Below the pieces are notes generated by a model, which searched no databases, was not told the origin of the DNA, and worked only from the letters and a program-made list of their open reading frames with translations. Shown here piece after piece: positions 45,188-56,029 of a stretch of 64,000 nucleotides of DNA; positions within the stretch are counted from its first letter, which is position 1, and the number at the start of each line of letters is the position of its first letter. Made by a program: the position numbers and the translations under genes. The stretch is taken from positions 17,103,069 to 17,167,068 of the forward strand of contig OZ038482.1 in NCBI GenBank assembly GCA_964036315.1, given 5' to 3'. This DNA comes from Acanthosepion esculentum (lineage: Eukaryota > Mollusca > Cephalopoda > Sepiida > Sepiidae).

Positions 45188-45678
45188 AGGCTGAGATAGA
45201 TAGAAACAGACTTCTGTTTACATAGAGAAGGATTTAATGATAGAATATAGATGGCCTCCAACACTTTTATGTGGTATTTAGAGTGGGACTTGCTAAGGGT
45301 GGTAAAAGCGTCACCACTAAAACTAACAGCACAATTATAGCTATTTATTAGATGCTCTGCGATGGAAGACCCGTATGTATTGGTCAAAATGTCCGAGGGT
45401 GTGTACTTAAGGCTTCGGATTTTCGCTGGAACGTGTTGCTTTATTCTAGCATCCAGCCTTTGAGTCATTCTCCCTATGTAGCGCGAACCGCAACTACATT
45501 TAAAGGAATAAATTAATGAACTATTATGATGTGGAGGGAGAACATCCTTACGTATAGACGGAAGGACAGGCTTGTTAGAGAAAACAACACGAGTGTTAGC
45601 GGCAAAGTAACAATGTCGATTAGAAGGCTGCTTAGCAAACCTATCACTGATACTACCTATTAGGCATCGTTCAAGCAC
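45188..45678 (-). pseudogene. Penelope-like GIY-YIG endonuclease, third element
   Basis: The minus-strand frame keeps SRYIGRMTQRLDARIKQHVP (GIY-YIG with catalytic Arg) and the zinc-like SFKCSCGS preceding it. SIAEHLINSYNC and YHIKVLEAIYILSLNPSLC follow, the conserved PLE C-terminus. No stop interrupts this domain over ~160 residues, so it is relatively well preserved. RT is absent. A divergent inverted piece lies upstream at 45,765-45,850. Confidence 0.88.
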
Positions 45679-45764
45679 TTATTAAGAATAAAATTGCTAA
45701 ATTCAACAAAGTCAAACCTGCTATAGTAAAAGATGTCATGTGTACTTACGCCTTCCTTCGCTAG

Positions 45765-45849
45765 GTAGTATCAGTAATATGTTTGCTAAAAAAATTCATT
45801 TTTGTCTGTTTATGGCAGTGATAAAGTTTTGTACCACTAAACATACCTT

Positions 45850-45850
<1 letters not shown>
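45765..45850 (+). pseudogene. inverted PLE fragment
   Basis: Plus-strand LGSISNMFAKKIHFCLF is similar to IGSISDRFAKQ at the start of the facing minus-strand PLE, giving two PLE fragments head to head. Confidence 0.55.

Positions 45851-45852
<2 letters not shown>

Positions 45853-45920
<68 letters not shown>
45853..45920. repeat. (TA)n microsatellite
   Basis: About 32 TA units. Confidence 0.95.
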
Positions 45921-45921
<1 letters not shown>

Positions 45922-46681
45922 TTCTTTCTCTTGTTGTTGATAAGAATGTTCAAAATTCAACTTTAGTGTTTGGGAGAGAATGTAATTGGATATGAGCCAA
46001 CTGCCTAATCGACCAATAGAGTTTTTTTCTTGTTTCTTCAAGCAATTGAAACTGTCTATGTACATCTGCTAAGATGCAGTTGTAAGAAAGCAGGTAATAG
46101 CAGTTATGTGAGAGCTTTGTAAGTATATCGGTTGTGAATTTGGTATTGTCATTAGGCATCGACTATCAGGAAGACAAGAACTGAAAGGACGAGGTTCAGA
46201 ACAAATCTCGCCATGTTGTATACATTTGCCACTACTAAATGGAAAAGAATGATTGCTTTTATTGCTCCGTCTGTTATCGCCTTTTATTTTGAAAGTTTAT
46301 TCCCATACAACTACTATAAGTCAGTCAGTTAAGTGCCATACGTGATACGACGGTTGGGAGATCATCTACCTTTTTCCCGCAGTAGGTTGCCATTTCTTTC
46401 TGCAGTTGACTGGTTGCCAACCAAGGCTAAAGAACTCAGTCTGTCCTGCTATTTAACCCATAGCTGGGGAGGGGGAGAAGAGATGGATTCATACATTTCC
46501 CAAGGGTATTTGTGCGTAGGTGAAACTAACGAACTCACTCCGACCTGATATCAATTACGCCACAACGAAAATGATTTAATATTTAAAAAAAAAAAGCCTT
46601 TGTCGTTCACAAAAGTACACACCTGTTGATATTGCACACTTATCCAGCGTCACTTCGATGTTTCAAACTAGTCGACAAAGT

Positions 46682-46684
<3 letters not shown>

Positions 46685-46751
<67 letters not shown>
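46685..46751. repeat. (TA)n microsatellite
   Basis: About 33 TA units, outer side of an inverted repeat. Confidence 0.95.
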
Positions 46752-46753
<2 letters not shown>

Positions 46754-46781
46754 AGCAAATATGTGGATGTAGAGCCGACGG

Positions 46782-47021
46782 TATGATGAAAATGTGGAAA
46801 AGAAAAAGCAAAATCCGAATATGTGAGTTTACTGTTTTTTAATTTTGTTTTTGTTTTTGTTATTCTGTCGACGTCAGACGTTTCGGTCAAATAGACCAAA
46901 TATGTCTCCATTAACCATGGTCTATTTGACCGAAACTTCTGACGTCGACAGAATAACAAAAACAAAATAAAAAAACTGTGAACTCACATATTCGAATTTT
47001 GCTTTGTCTTTTCCACATTTT

Positions 47022-47033
<12 letters not shown>
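46782..47033. repeat. inverted repeat, ~115-base arms
   Basis: Arms 46,782-46,898 and 46,918-47,033 are close reverse complements around a 19-base loop. Shared blocks are GAATATGTGAGTT, TTATTCTGTCGACGTCAGA and GGTCTATTTGACCGAAAC. The last block, stem GGTC/GACC then GAAA, looks like half a hammerhead core without CTGATGA. (TA)n lies outside both arms. Confidence 0.9.

Positions 47034-47097
<64 letters not shown>
47028..47097. repeat. (TA)n microsatellite
   Basis: About 34 TA units. Confidence 0.95.
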
Positions 47098-47104
<7 letters not shown>

Positions 47105-47106
<2 letters not shown>

Positions 47107-47185
47107 CGTTCTTTTTATAGATACAAATATTTAAGTAAATGCTCTGTTTATAATAAATATTTGTATCTATAAAAAGAACGTATAG
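47105..47185. repeat. hairpin next to (TA)n
   Basis: ACGTTCTTTTTATAGATACA pairs with its reverse complement about 40 bases on. Confidence 0.85.
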
Positions 47186-47350
47186 ACATAAAAATGTTTT
47201 AAAAACTAATTGTCGGATTTTGTTCATATCATAATGTGTGACGTCATTTTCATTTCAACCTTTGGAAGTAAATTCTGATGATCCGCGGTCCTTTCCTGTG
47301 GTGAAATAATTTATTACATAGAGCCTTAAAGTGGTCTGTTTTTATTTTTA

Positions 47351-47355
<5 letters not shown>

Positions 47356-47420
<65 letters not shown>
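47356..47420. repeat. (TA)n microsatellite
   Basis: About 32 TA units, tail of the adjacent minus-strand SINE. Confidence 0.95.
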
Positions 47421-47424
<4 letters not shown>

Positions 47425-47468
47425 TCATCCACAGACAGACTGTTTCGCTGTCTTCCGTGTGGCCAGAA
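47421..47468 (-). repeat. hammerhead SINE family 2, 3' stub
   Basis: Retains GAAACAGTCTGTCTGTGG and GATGAC, but stem II and most of the CTGATGA box are deleted. Confidence 0.75.
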
Positions 47469-47565
47469 TATTTAATTACTTAGAGAGTAATGCATTAATA
47501 GCAGTAGGACCAGCTGTTTTTTTAAATCACCTTTCTTTTGAGAGCTCAACCACATTTCCCGGGAA

Positions 47566-47700
47566 CATGTCATCCACAGACAGACTGTTTCGCTGTTTCA
47601 CAGCTCTTCTGTGTGGCTAGACGTCCGATCGAAACCCGACTGATTTGCCATCAGTCAGTTATCTTACCCCTAGACCACCGTCACACGGCAAAGAAGAAGG
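47566..47700 (-). repeat. hammerhead SINE family 2, copy 2
   Basis: Minus-strand A box TGGTCTAGGGGTAAGATAA and B box GGGTTTCGATC are the best preserved of the family. The hammerhead box reads CAGAAGA instead of CTGATGA, so this ribozyme is dead although stem II GCTG/CAGC, GAAA and stem I are intact. Confidence 0.8.
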
Positions 47701-48293
47701 GTAATTCACTATTATTGAAAGAATAGAAATTGACACAAAAGATAAAGTTAGGGAAATACTAGAAGAACATGAAGACAAATGGATTTTGCGCCTCAAAACA
47801 CTTTTGTCCGGACGGATTTAACAGCAAACTAAACAGCACAGATAGAATGAATATATAACCCCCTAGGTCATCCCCATATTTCTCTCTCGTACATTATAAC
47901 CTATGCATAGTTGAACATACTCTACTGTTACTACATAGAACAGTACTCCACCCATAAAGAGCCAAAACTAACTCCCCTAACCCTTCTCCCCCTCATCCAC
48001 ACTAGACAGATATGCTTGCAGAGTTGATGAGGTCTCCCACATACACACGCTCACTCCCCCTAAAACATACATATAACACACACACACACATATCCCCTTC
48101 CCAGCAACCAATGAAGCTGAAAATAGGGCTAAAGATCTCCTTAGAAGAACTTGAAAAAGGCCTTTCACCAATATAAGGATTGACCAAAAATTAGCGATAA
48201 AAACAAATGAAAACTACGGGCAAAGTTCCCCTTCTTCAGAGGCAGTCATTTATCCGTGTAGTTCACTGCTACTAACAAGCAGACATTTTTTTT

Positions 48294-48340
48294 CTCCTGA
48301 GGATGGGCATGCTGGCCGAAACTTGTCGAGAAACCTAATT
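48294..48340 (+). repeat. PLE-like 3' end motif
   Basis: CCTGAGGATGGGC, GCTGGCC, GAAACTTGTCGAG follows the CTGA.GA-stem-GAAA plan seen at PLE ends, with two core changes. No coding is nearby. Confidence 0.4.
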
Positions 48341-48448
48341 TTAAATAATATTAATATAAACCTAATGTGTCTGAAATTTTAATTTTTAACATTTTTTTAT
48401 TGTTCAAGAGACATACACACACACACACACATACACACACACACACAC

Positions 48449-48530
48449 ACGACTCTTCGACAGAATTGAGTCACTCTCAGTCACTGTTTATCTGAATCTA
48501 TAAATAAACACGCTAAAATTCACCCTCATC
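48449..48530 (+). repeat. dispersed ~85-bp repeat, copy 2
   Basis: Direct match to 9,226-9,310. Confidence 0.7.
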
Positions 48531-48672
48531 CTGTCCCGTACGCTGACGGCTTAGTGGGAGAAGTTCGGACTGACGCAAATACAGTCGGGTTTCGATCCTA
48601 GCTAGAGACAACCGGGCGTCTAGCCACACTGATGAGCTGTGAAACAGCGAAACAGTCTGTCTGTGGATGACA
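48530..48672 (+). repeat. hammerhead SINE family 2, copy 3 (intact ribozyme)
   Basis: tRNA-like head with A-box-like ACGGCTTAGTGGG and B-box-like GGGTTTCGATCC, then a consensus-perfect hammerhead, GATGACA and a short (TA)n. It shares GCTAGAGACAACCG.GCGTCTAG with the 41.7-kb copy. Confidence 0.85.
48624..48666 (+). ncRNA. hammerhead ribozyme, SINE family 2, intact
   Basis: Stem I is CCACA (48,624-48,628) with TGTGG (48,662-48,666). CTGATGA is at 48,629-48,635, stem II is GCTGT/ACAGC closing GAA, and GAAA is at 48,649-48,652. Stem III is CAG/CTG and the triplet GTC ends at 48,661. All conserved core positions match. The one-base stem III loop implies cleavage mainly as dimeric or open-stem forms, as for other short-stem-III animal hammerheads. 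Confidence 0.88.
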
Positions 48673-48985
48673 AATATATATATATATATATATATAATCA
48701 ATTAAGAAAATAAGAATTCAGCAACAACAATGGCAACATTTATTCACTTTTGTTTATTAGGCCTTAAATTACATTACTTGGCCATTGACGAACTTTTACC
48801 GCCTTTCTTTTGGGTTATACCTTGGTTGATTTACTCGTTATTGCCATTTTGAGCATCAGTTTCAGCTTCAATATTCTGACAGATGACACGACATATTCAT
48901 CTAGCAACATCTCGAGCATAAAGAATTTATTTGAAATTTTATGGTAGCGAACTTGCTATGCTCTGTTGCCGTGAAACCGATCCTA

Positions 48986-48991
<6 letters not shown>

Positions 48992-49071
<80 letters not shown>
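48992..49071. repeat. (TA)n microsatellite
   Basis: About 40 TA units. Confidence 0.95.
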
Positions 49072-49073
<2 letters not shown>

Positions 49074-49074
49074 T

Positions 49075-50055
49075 ATGCTTCACAGTTAGTATGAGTTTCA
49101 TGTGTTCTAATGTCGTCTTTGGTTCGCACCAAGCTTAACTTCTTTTACTGTGCGTAAATCTGTTTTGGATCCATTTGTCCCAGTAACATTGTTTCCGAAG
49201 TCCTATTTTTTCTCTAGGTTTTCTCTTACAAGCGTTAGTTATGCCTTCATGTTTTGTCTTGTTATATATTTTTATAGCAAAGGTTTCGTTCTTGCACATC
49301 TCACATGCTAATCAAATTTGCAATCTTTCATATGAAAATCTCGCCCAAGTTTATTTTCTCCTGGCAAAAAATAAAATATTTTTAGTAGCAATTGCTTCTT
49401 CGATTTATGCTCTTTCGGCTTGCGTAAGTTTTATCAGAAAGCTCTACTTTCGAATAGCTGATAAAACATGTGATCAAATGTAAAATAATGAAAATTTTTA
49501 TGACACAATCTCAGAGCAAAAATATAATTTTACAATGTAGCAACTGAAGTATAATAGCCCGGCTAAAAACTTTGTGATAAAACAATATATCGATGGAAAA
49601 ACGAGTGAAAACTAATTACGAAGCGTGTGTAATCACTCTTCTGTCATTCTGCTATTCAGATCAACTAAAATACAGTTTCAGCCAGGTGGATTTGTAAGTC
49701 GGATGAACTTTGAACTTTAAATTTGTAAAGGAAAGTGATTAGGAATTCGCTTTCAACTTGATTAATTGACTTCAAACAGAAGCGAAGAACTCTCAGTAGT
49801 AAGCCCAAATTGTTCGTTTCACATAAATCAATATTTTTCGGATTTGAATAAACGTTTCTTTGGTTTCATCCAACCTTGCATAACTGGGATCAATCAAACT
49901 GTCCTTCCGCTGACCTTTTCAAACTGAACCACGACGAAATGCCAAAGAAAATATATGTTTCACTCTCAACAACAAAAGGACAGTTTTCTACATTTGTATG
50001 TTATGTCGGGACAAAATGCTTCCAGTATTTCACACATTTTTACAATAGTCCATAT
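49075..50055. other. gene-free interval
   Basis: Several frames of 70-80 codons, but none resembles a known family or has neighbouring support. Confidence 0.45.
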
Positions 50056-50056
50056 A

Positions 50057-50278
50057 AAGGGTGTTCCAATAACTTGGACCGATTTTAAATGTGAATTAAG
50101 TTTAAGCGTCTAATGAATTTTTTTTCTTTAGGATTTGGCGGACATTTGGGCGATATTATTTTTCGCACGTAATTGCCATGACTTAAATAACATGATTCAG
50201 TAGAGAAATAAATGAATGTTCACCAATAAAACTGATTTATTTGCTGGTGATTTTGATCCGTATTAATGAAACACCCTG
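50057..50278. mobile_element. mariner-like MITE candidate
   Basis: About 222 bp with inverted ends: AAGGGTGTTCCAATAA at the left and the complement of CAGGGTGTTTCATTAATAC at the right. The (C)AGGGTGT(C/T)C start is typical of Tc1/mariner-type elements. TA-rich flanks fit a TA target. Non-coding. Confidence 0.45.
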
Positions 50279-50284
50279 ATAATT

Positions 50285-51480
50285 CGTCTTAAATATATAT
50301 TAGATACCCGCAAAGATTCGCTAAAAGATCCATGACGAAAAGCCGCAAACGTAATAAAAACAAAGTTTTGTCGTCAAAATCTTTATGTTATTATTAAGAT
50401 GAAAGACCAAAGGATGTCTGTGTTTATTACATTATATTTTTACTCCTTTTTAGAACGTTCAAAATTTTGGTTAATAATTTTTTGTTTTCCTTGCGCTTAA
50501 TTAGTATGAGAAATTTTAGCATTTTTTCACCGTGAAAAACACTTTGATTTGGAAATTCTTTCAAAAATCAAATAATTGTCGTATTTGAATGAAACTTTCA
50601 GGACTTAGTCACAAATGAATTAAATTATTTGAGAACTATTTTTTTTCAAAAATCTTAGTAAAATATTTTTTACCTTTGTTACCTCAACGTATTTAATTTT
50701 ATCAAATTCCAAAAAATTTAATTTTTATAGCACTTAGTGTTTATATTAATTATAAGCAGAAATCCTTGGAAAAATTAAATAATCAATTTTATTTTTGTAA
50801 AACAGGACATCCAGTTACCGAAAATCTGCTCTGAATCGTAAAATAACAATGCAATAAAACTAAGGCATTATTTTTATTAGAAAAGCTATTAATTGATTTT
50901 ATGAACAAGTTTTATTATGTCCTAAGAAATCATTTTTTATGAATAATGAATTCTTACAAGAATTATTTTCATTTTTTTATTTTAATTATTAATTTATTAC
51001 ATTAACTTACGTGGGAAAGGTATGAATCCTCTTCTTCTAGGTAGCAGGATTTTCTACCGCAGAAAGAAGTGGCAGCCTACTGCGGGGAAAAATCTGCCTC
51101 GTCGGTCATGTATCGAAAGATACATGATCGACTTAGCGTGTATGACGTATAGCACACAACTGACTGAACTTTTCTGCGGTATTTTAAACTAAAAGTAAGT
51201 AATATTTGTTTCAAGTCAGGTTAATTAAACTTTAAATCAGCTAATCTTCCTCTACATTTTCAGAAAAGTATATTTATTTTGGAAAGATTTTTAATAAAGG
51301 GAATCTGTTAACAGATTCGTTAATATGGCTGCTATTCAGCAATTTTAACGATTTCAAAAAATAATTCCAATCAATCTATATTCAGTTTGAAATACAGTAA
51401 AGTAGTTTGCTTATTGGAAATATTAAATTTCATCTATTAACTTGGAATTAAAACTAAAATAAAAGCTTCAAGGGATATTT
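50285..51480. repeat. AT-rich dispersed repeat, copy 3
   Basis: First half (to about 50,990) matches 4,630-5,340; second half (51,175-51,480) matches 6,350-6,590 and 27,350-27,660. A GC-richer insert at 51,000-51,170 holds a perfect stem GTCATGTATC/GATACATGA(T/C) around GAAA. This copy shows that the 4.6- and 6.1-kb pieces are one element. Confidence 0.75.
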
Positions 51481-51936
51481 TTCATTTTTAAAAATGCATT
51501 TTAGACCTTAGGCATCTCTTTTCTTTGAAGGTACCTATGTATATTAATTGTTTTAACAAAATACTTCGCTCACTTAATACTTCGGCCTTTCTGCATTCGT
51601 TGAAGTTGCGAGATTAACTCTTCAAATTATTCCATATATATTTTTGACTGATATCTTCATTTCTTGTTTTAAGGCAGTACATTCTTCATTCTTTCCAGGT
51701 GTATTTTTTTTATCATTCTACCTCAAGGAAGGTGCTAAAGTCATTATGATGAAAGTGTTACTGAAAGAAACTGAGAAAATGTTATTGAGGCGAAAGAACA
51801 ATAAAAGAGCGGGTTTTAAGAAGGACAGTGATGTCAGCTGAAGTTGTATTTAAATTTTTGAAGAACGTAGTTGACAGGAAAGGAAATAGCTGGAAGAAAA
51901 TGAAAAGTGCGAGACAAAAAGACTATTAGAATAGAA

Positions 51937-52250
51937 CAGTGGTCCTCAAATGGTGCGCCTGGATGCACTGGTGCGTCCTGGAAGATGTCTATGTGCGTCC
52001 TGGCATTCCAGAGAAATATCTATTCAGATATAAGAAATAAATATATTTACTTCATTATATTGTGGTACCCGTCTCGTTCATATTTATGTGAATTGGGCTT
52101 TTCTGCTCTCACCACAATTAAGTGTAAAAAGAAAGGAACTCTTTAATGTATTGAGGAGGAAATGAGAGTTTGCCTATCAAATCTTCACCCAAACATTGAA
52201 TAAATCGCTAAGACTCATCTGGCTCATGTTTCTCATAAAAAAAAGAATGA
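51937..52250 (+). mobile_element. hAT internal-deletion derivative, copy 1
   Basis: Begins CAGTGGTCCTCAAATGGTG, matching the hAT terminal inverted repeat type (CAGTGGTTCTCAA). After about 110 non-coding bases it enters the C-terminal dimerisation region of a ZBED/hAT transposase: YLCELGFSALTTIKCKK, then past a stop CIEEEMRVCLSNLHPNIE and AKTHLAHVSHKKK. The catalytic domain is missing, so this is a 5' end joined to a 3' end. Two in-frame stops. Confidence 0.75.
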
Positions 52251-52516
52251 ATAAACTTAAGATATGTTTTATTTTATATTGGAGTTTGAAAGGGAACCTG
52301 ATATTGCAGTAGTGGAGAAATCAGAAAGTGCCTTTTGAAAAATGGTCTTCATCGACTCTTCATCGTATTCGACGAAGACGCCTTTCTCATCGCTGGATTA
52401 TAGTTCCAAACTGTCGTCACGCACCAACATCAGCTTGATTAGGCACCTGATCTCATGGAAAGCCGAAGTAGTACAATGGAAGCATTAGCCAAATGCCACG
52501 CACTAACATCCTAACT

Positions 52517-52795
52517 CAGTGGTTCTCAAATGGTGTGCCTGGATGCACTGGTGCGTCCTGGAAGATGTCTATGTGCGTCCTGGCATTCCAGAGAAATATG
52601 TGTCCAGATATAAGAAATAAATATATTTACTTCATTATATTGTGGTACCCGTCTCGTTCATATTTATGTGAATTGGGATTTTCTACTCTCACTACAATTA
52701 AGTGTAAAAAGAGAGGAACTCTTTAATGTATTGACGCAGAAATTAGAGTTTGCCTATCAAATCTACACCCAAACACTGAATAAATCGCTAACAGT
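52517..52795 (+). mobile_element. hAT internal-deletion derivative, copy 2
   Basis: Direct copy of 51,937-52,213 with few differences. It shares the same junction between terminal repeat and transposase C-terminus (YLCELGFSTLTTIKCKK) and the same stop after GTL. Its match ends at ATCGCTAA. Confidence 0.75.
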
Positions 52796-53269
52796 AAATT
52801 GACGAGACCTAGCTGCCAATCTACGTTTACATTGATGAAGTCGAAGTACAAAAGAGAAAAGATAATCAGAACAATTTCCATTAAAATATTTATAGCAAAG
52901 TTACAAGGAAGCTACATTACGGAGACGAGAAAGAAGTTGAAATCGAGATGCCATATCAGGTCAAGACCAACAATATTGCAGATTTTTCTTTGAATTTTGT
53001 CAAGAATCTCTTGATAGATAACAGAAGTTCGAAAACAAATGCTGCAGCGATATTCAATGCGTGGACGAATGGTAAACTTATAAATGTGCAAGAATTGATT
53101 TTGGCGGTAAAATTTCTCGGTCTTTTATAACAAAACCCTTAGTTACTGATTCAGTATAATCTTCCCATTTCAGCTGGAAACTTGAAGGTGTAAATATTCG
53201 TAACATTAGTGATATGAAAATGATGAAGTCACTTGACATGGTGAACGTTAAAATTCGCAAATTAATGTA

Positions 53270-54870
53270 AATTGGAAGCCATTAATAAAATTCTGACCAA
53301 CATGTTTCTATACAGTTAAATATTTTGTCTAACATGCTATAATCCTGAGAAGAAGGGGGAGGGATAAAGAGAAACAAATAGCTAACACAGTGTAATAATG
53401 AAAATTGAAATCACATAAACGAATCATCCGGGATTCAAGAGATGATCCCCTTGCTATTGAAAGATTTCCAGAATATATCCATCAAGATCATGTATATGAT
53501 TCGACAAAGAGAAAGATGTCCTGGAACAGAGAATTCAATGGTAGAAATGGAAGAGTTTAAATTAGTTTCGCAGAGCGGTACGATATCTGGTGAATGTTTC
53601 AAAATCAAAGAATCGACATTAGAGAAAGTTGTACGAATGTGGGAGAAAAAACAAATTTGAAAGATTTAAGTGAGTTTTTACTTAGTGTTTCCTTTTTATT
53701 ATTTATAATGTTTGCAGTCATAATTTTATGGTAAAAATGACCAAAATAGACGTCACTATCGATCGTCTAAGGAAATATAAACCGGCTGGAATGTGGCTAA
53801 GACTTAAGCCTAATGTGGCTTAAGGGTTTTCCATAGGAAGTACTTGCTGTGACACCAATTCTTGCGCGACATGCCACCGCAAATAAACGGAGCGTCCATT
53901 TCAAATACGGTTATACATTACAAATAACGTAATAAAAATGCCAGATTAAAAATACATTAACCTTTTAGAAAATTATTTGTTTACTTTTCGAATATGAGAT
54001 CAAGTAGATATGGTTTTCGATAAAATCTAAACGTGGGGATGTGTAGATGGGTAAATAAAAGTACCTTGTCGGATTGTGAGGCTCTCTTTAGTCGAGCACG
54101 CCGGATTAGACCATGGTTTCTCTTACAAGAGAGTATATTTTCTTTATTAAGTCTTCTTAGGTGGACAGGCCGGTAGACATAATCCACAGTTAAAAAATAT
54201 AGTGTCTATTTGAAACACGGGTATCCACTAAAATAACTTTTGAAGTAATAAAAATACCTGATAAAAATAAATTCATTAATTATTTAAAAATAGAGATATA
54301 TTAAAGATAAATAATAAAGACAGTCTGGACATAGGAATCAACACTGAATTGTGACTATCGGTTTTACGCCTCAAGCGATTTTTAGATTAAGTTTTACTTT
54401 ACTTTTCTGGGCTCTGGACATAAGGCACTGAGGAATTAAGGAAAGTGGAGTAAGGAAGAAATGAGGAAAACCTATTTTTTTTTGTTCTTATCCCTAATAC
54501 TTTAGTTTACTTACAGTCATGACTTTTAGTGTTATTTATTTTAGATTTATTTAAATATTTATTTATTTATTGTATAGATTTTTTTCTTCGACTCTAAATT
54601 TTGGCGTTTGAAGTTTAGATTTAGATTATGGTATTTTTAGTTTTTTGTTCATTACTTGATTTTTGGTAGCGTAGTAGGAATTTATTTTCACATCTGCACT
54701 TCGAAAGGTCCTGTTGAGGAGTTTATCTTGTTTTGGAAAGGTATTATAGCTATTTTCTCCTTTAAGCAAAAGGTTATATCGTTTTGAGATGTTATTGTAA
54801 CCTGATGATGTTGTTATTTCCTATGATCTTTTGGTGATTTGGTTTTTGTTTTTGAGTTTCGATATATATT
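53270..54870. other. gene-free interval with local duplication
   Basis: A diverged direct repeat (about 53,895-53,975 and 54,200-54,290: CATTTCAAATACGG/CTATTTGAAACACGG, GTAATAAAAAT). No coding region supported. Confidence 0.45.
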
Positions 54871-54878
54871 TTGATAGG

Positions 54879-55147
54879 TGTTGTGGTAGGATCCACCTAA
54901 TTTGCATAGTGGAGTACCGACCATATAAATATGGTTGGTACCGGGAAGAGAGGGGAACGAATCAAGAGATTCAACCAGAGACTCTGCCCGACTGCGACTC
55001 AGTCAACACATTCTCCAGGAACGGTCTTCCCAGGAATATACAAAAGACTATATGTAAATATTGTGTACACTTTCTTATTTCAATACATTTTGTTCTAAGT
55101 ACATTTTGTGTTGCATTATTATTCCATGCATTAGTCAAGTTTCAACA
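54879..55147 (+). repeat. solo LTR, family 2, copy 2
   Basis: 269 bp from TGTTGTGGTAGGATCC to GTTTCAACA, flanked by perfect ATAGG duplications (54,874-54,878 and 55,148-55,152). The TATA-like box sits in CCATATAAATATGG. Body shared with 36,722-37,009. Confidence 0.92.
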
Positions 55148-55479
55148 ATAGGCTTATACTATTTATATATTATTGTTGTTAAATGTTGATCTGTATAAGT
55201 AGCCGTTCTGTTTTGAGCGACCTTCTGTTATTCTGATATATTTTTGTCTTTGAGATTCTTTGCAATCTTACTTTTTTGGAAAGCGTCATAGCAACTTCGA
55301 AATCTTGATAGGAAACACTCTATTTTGTGAGGGTTGTCGATTTTGGGAGCATGAATGGACATGCGTTCTCAATTATAATTCCATCAAAACTAGTATAACT
55401 TATAAATTTAAATCTGTTACAGTCAGCCAAATCTGACAAAAGGCCAAATTATTAGAGTGCACAATATGTAGCTAAACAA

Positions 55480-55780
55480 ATGTCAAGCTCTTTACTATAT
55501 CACGGGGATTTATAATCGTTGAAAATATCCACAATTTCCACAAATGAATATATTCATTTTGGTTACGTTTGATTATAACGTTTCGACTTTCATTAAGATT
55601 CCCAATTTTAACGTGTCGAATTTTTGTGACGAAACCTTTTTTCAGAAATCTGTATTGCTTTGAATCGTTGCGTCTATAATATCGCCACGGTGTACATGAT
55701 ATCAACATGGTGTATATGATATCAACACGGCAATCGAAATCGCTGAAATGAGTTCGAATTCCGATTGAGGGTCCACCTAG
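55480..55780 (-). repeat. unclassified repeat with PLE-end-like motif
   Basis: Minus-strand TTAATGAAAGTCGAAACGTT resembles the CTGATGA...GAAACGT motif at PLE 3' ends but is degenerate. The ~105-codon frame here has no family support. Confidence 0.35.
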
Positions 55781-56029
55781 GAAAGGCATGAAAGCACAGT
55801 GTCATTGTCACATATATTGACAAAATATTTTGTCACTCTCCTGACAAAGAGCGGATGATTTAGCACAAAGGTAAAGTTTTGAATGCAAAAAAGCAGGCGA
55901 ATATTGTTATCTACATTGTCCATGAGATATGGTTCACTTCAACTATTTCTTTGATTCAGTCATATTTTTGTATATTTACTGTAGATTGAAATTTTGTGTA
56001 CTGACCTAATAGTGCGCAGAAATTTAGCA

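Noticed and set aside
47264..47320. CTGATGATCCGCGG...GTGGTGAAA as a further hammerhead
   Set aside because: A CCGC/GTGG stem II is possible, but I could not form a stem I with a following NUH triplet.
51103..51140. Perfect short palindrome around GAAA as a hammerhead
   Set aside because: GAAA is the loop of the hairpin; there is no CTGATGA box.
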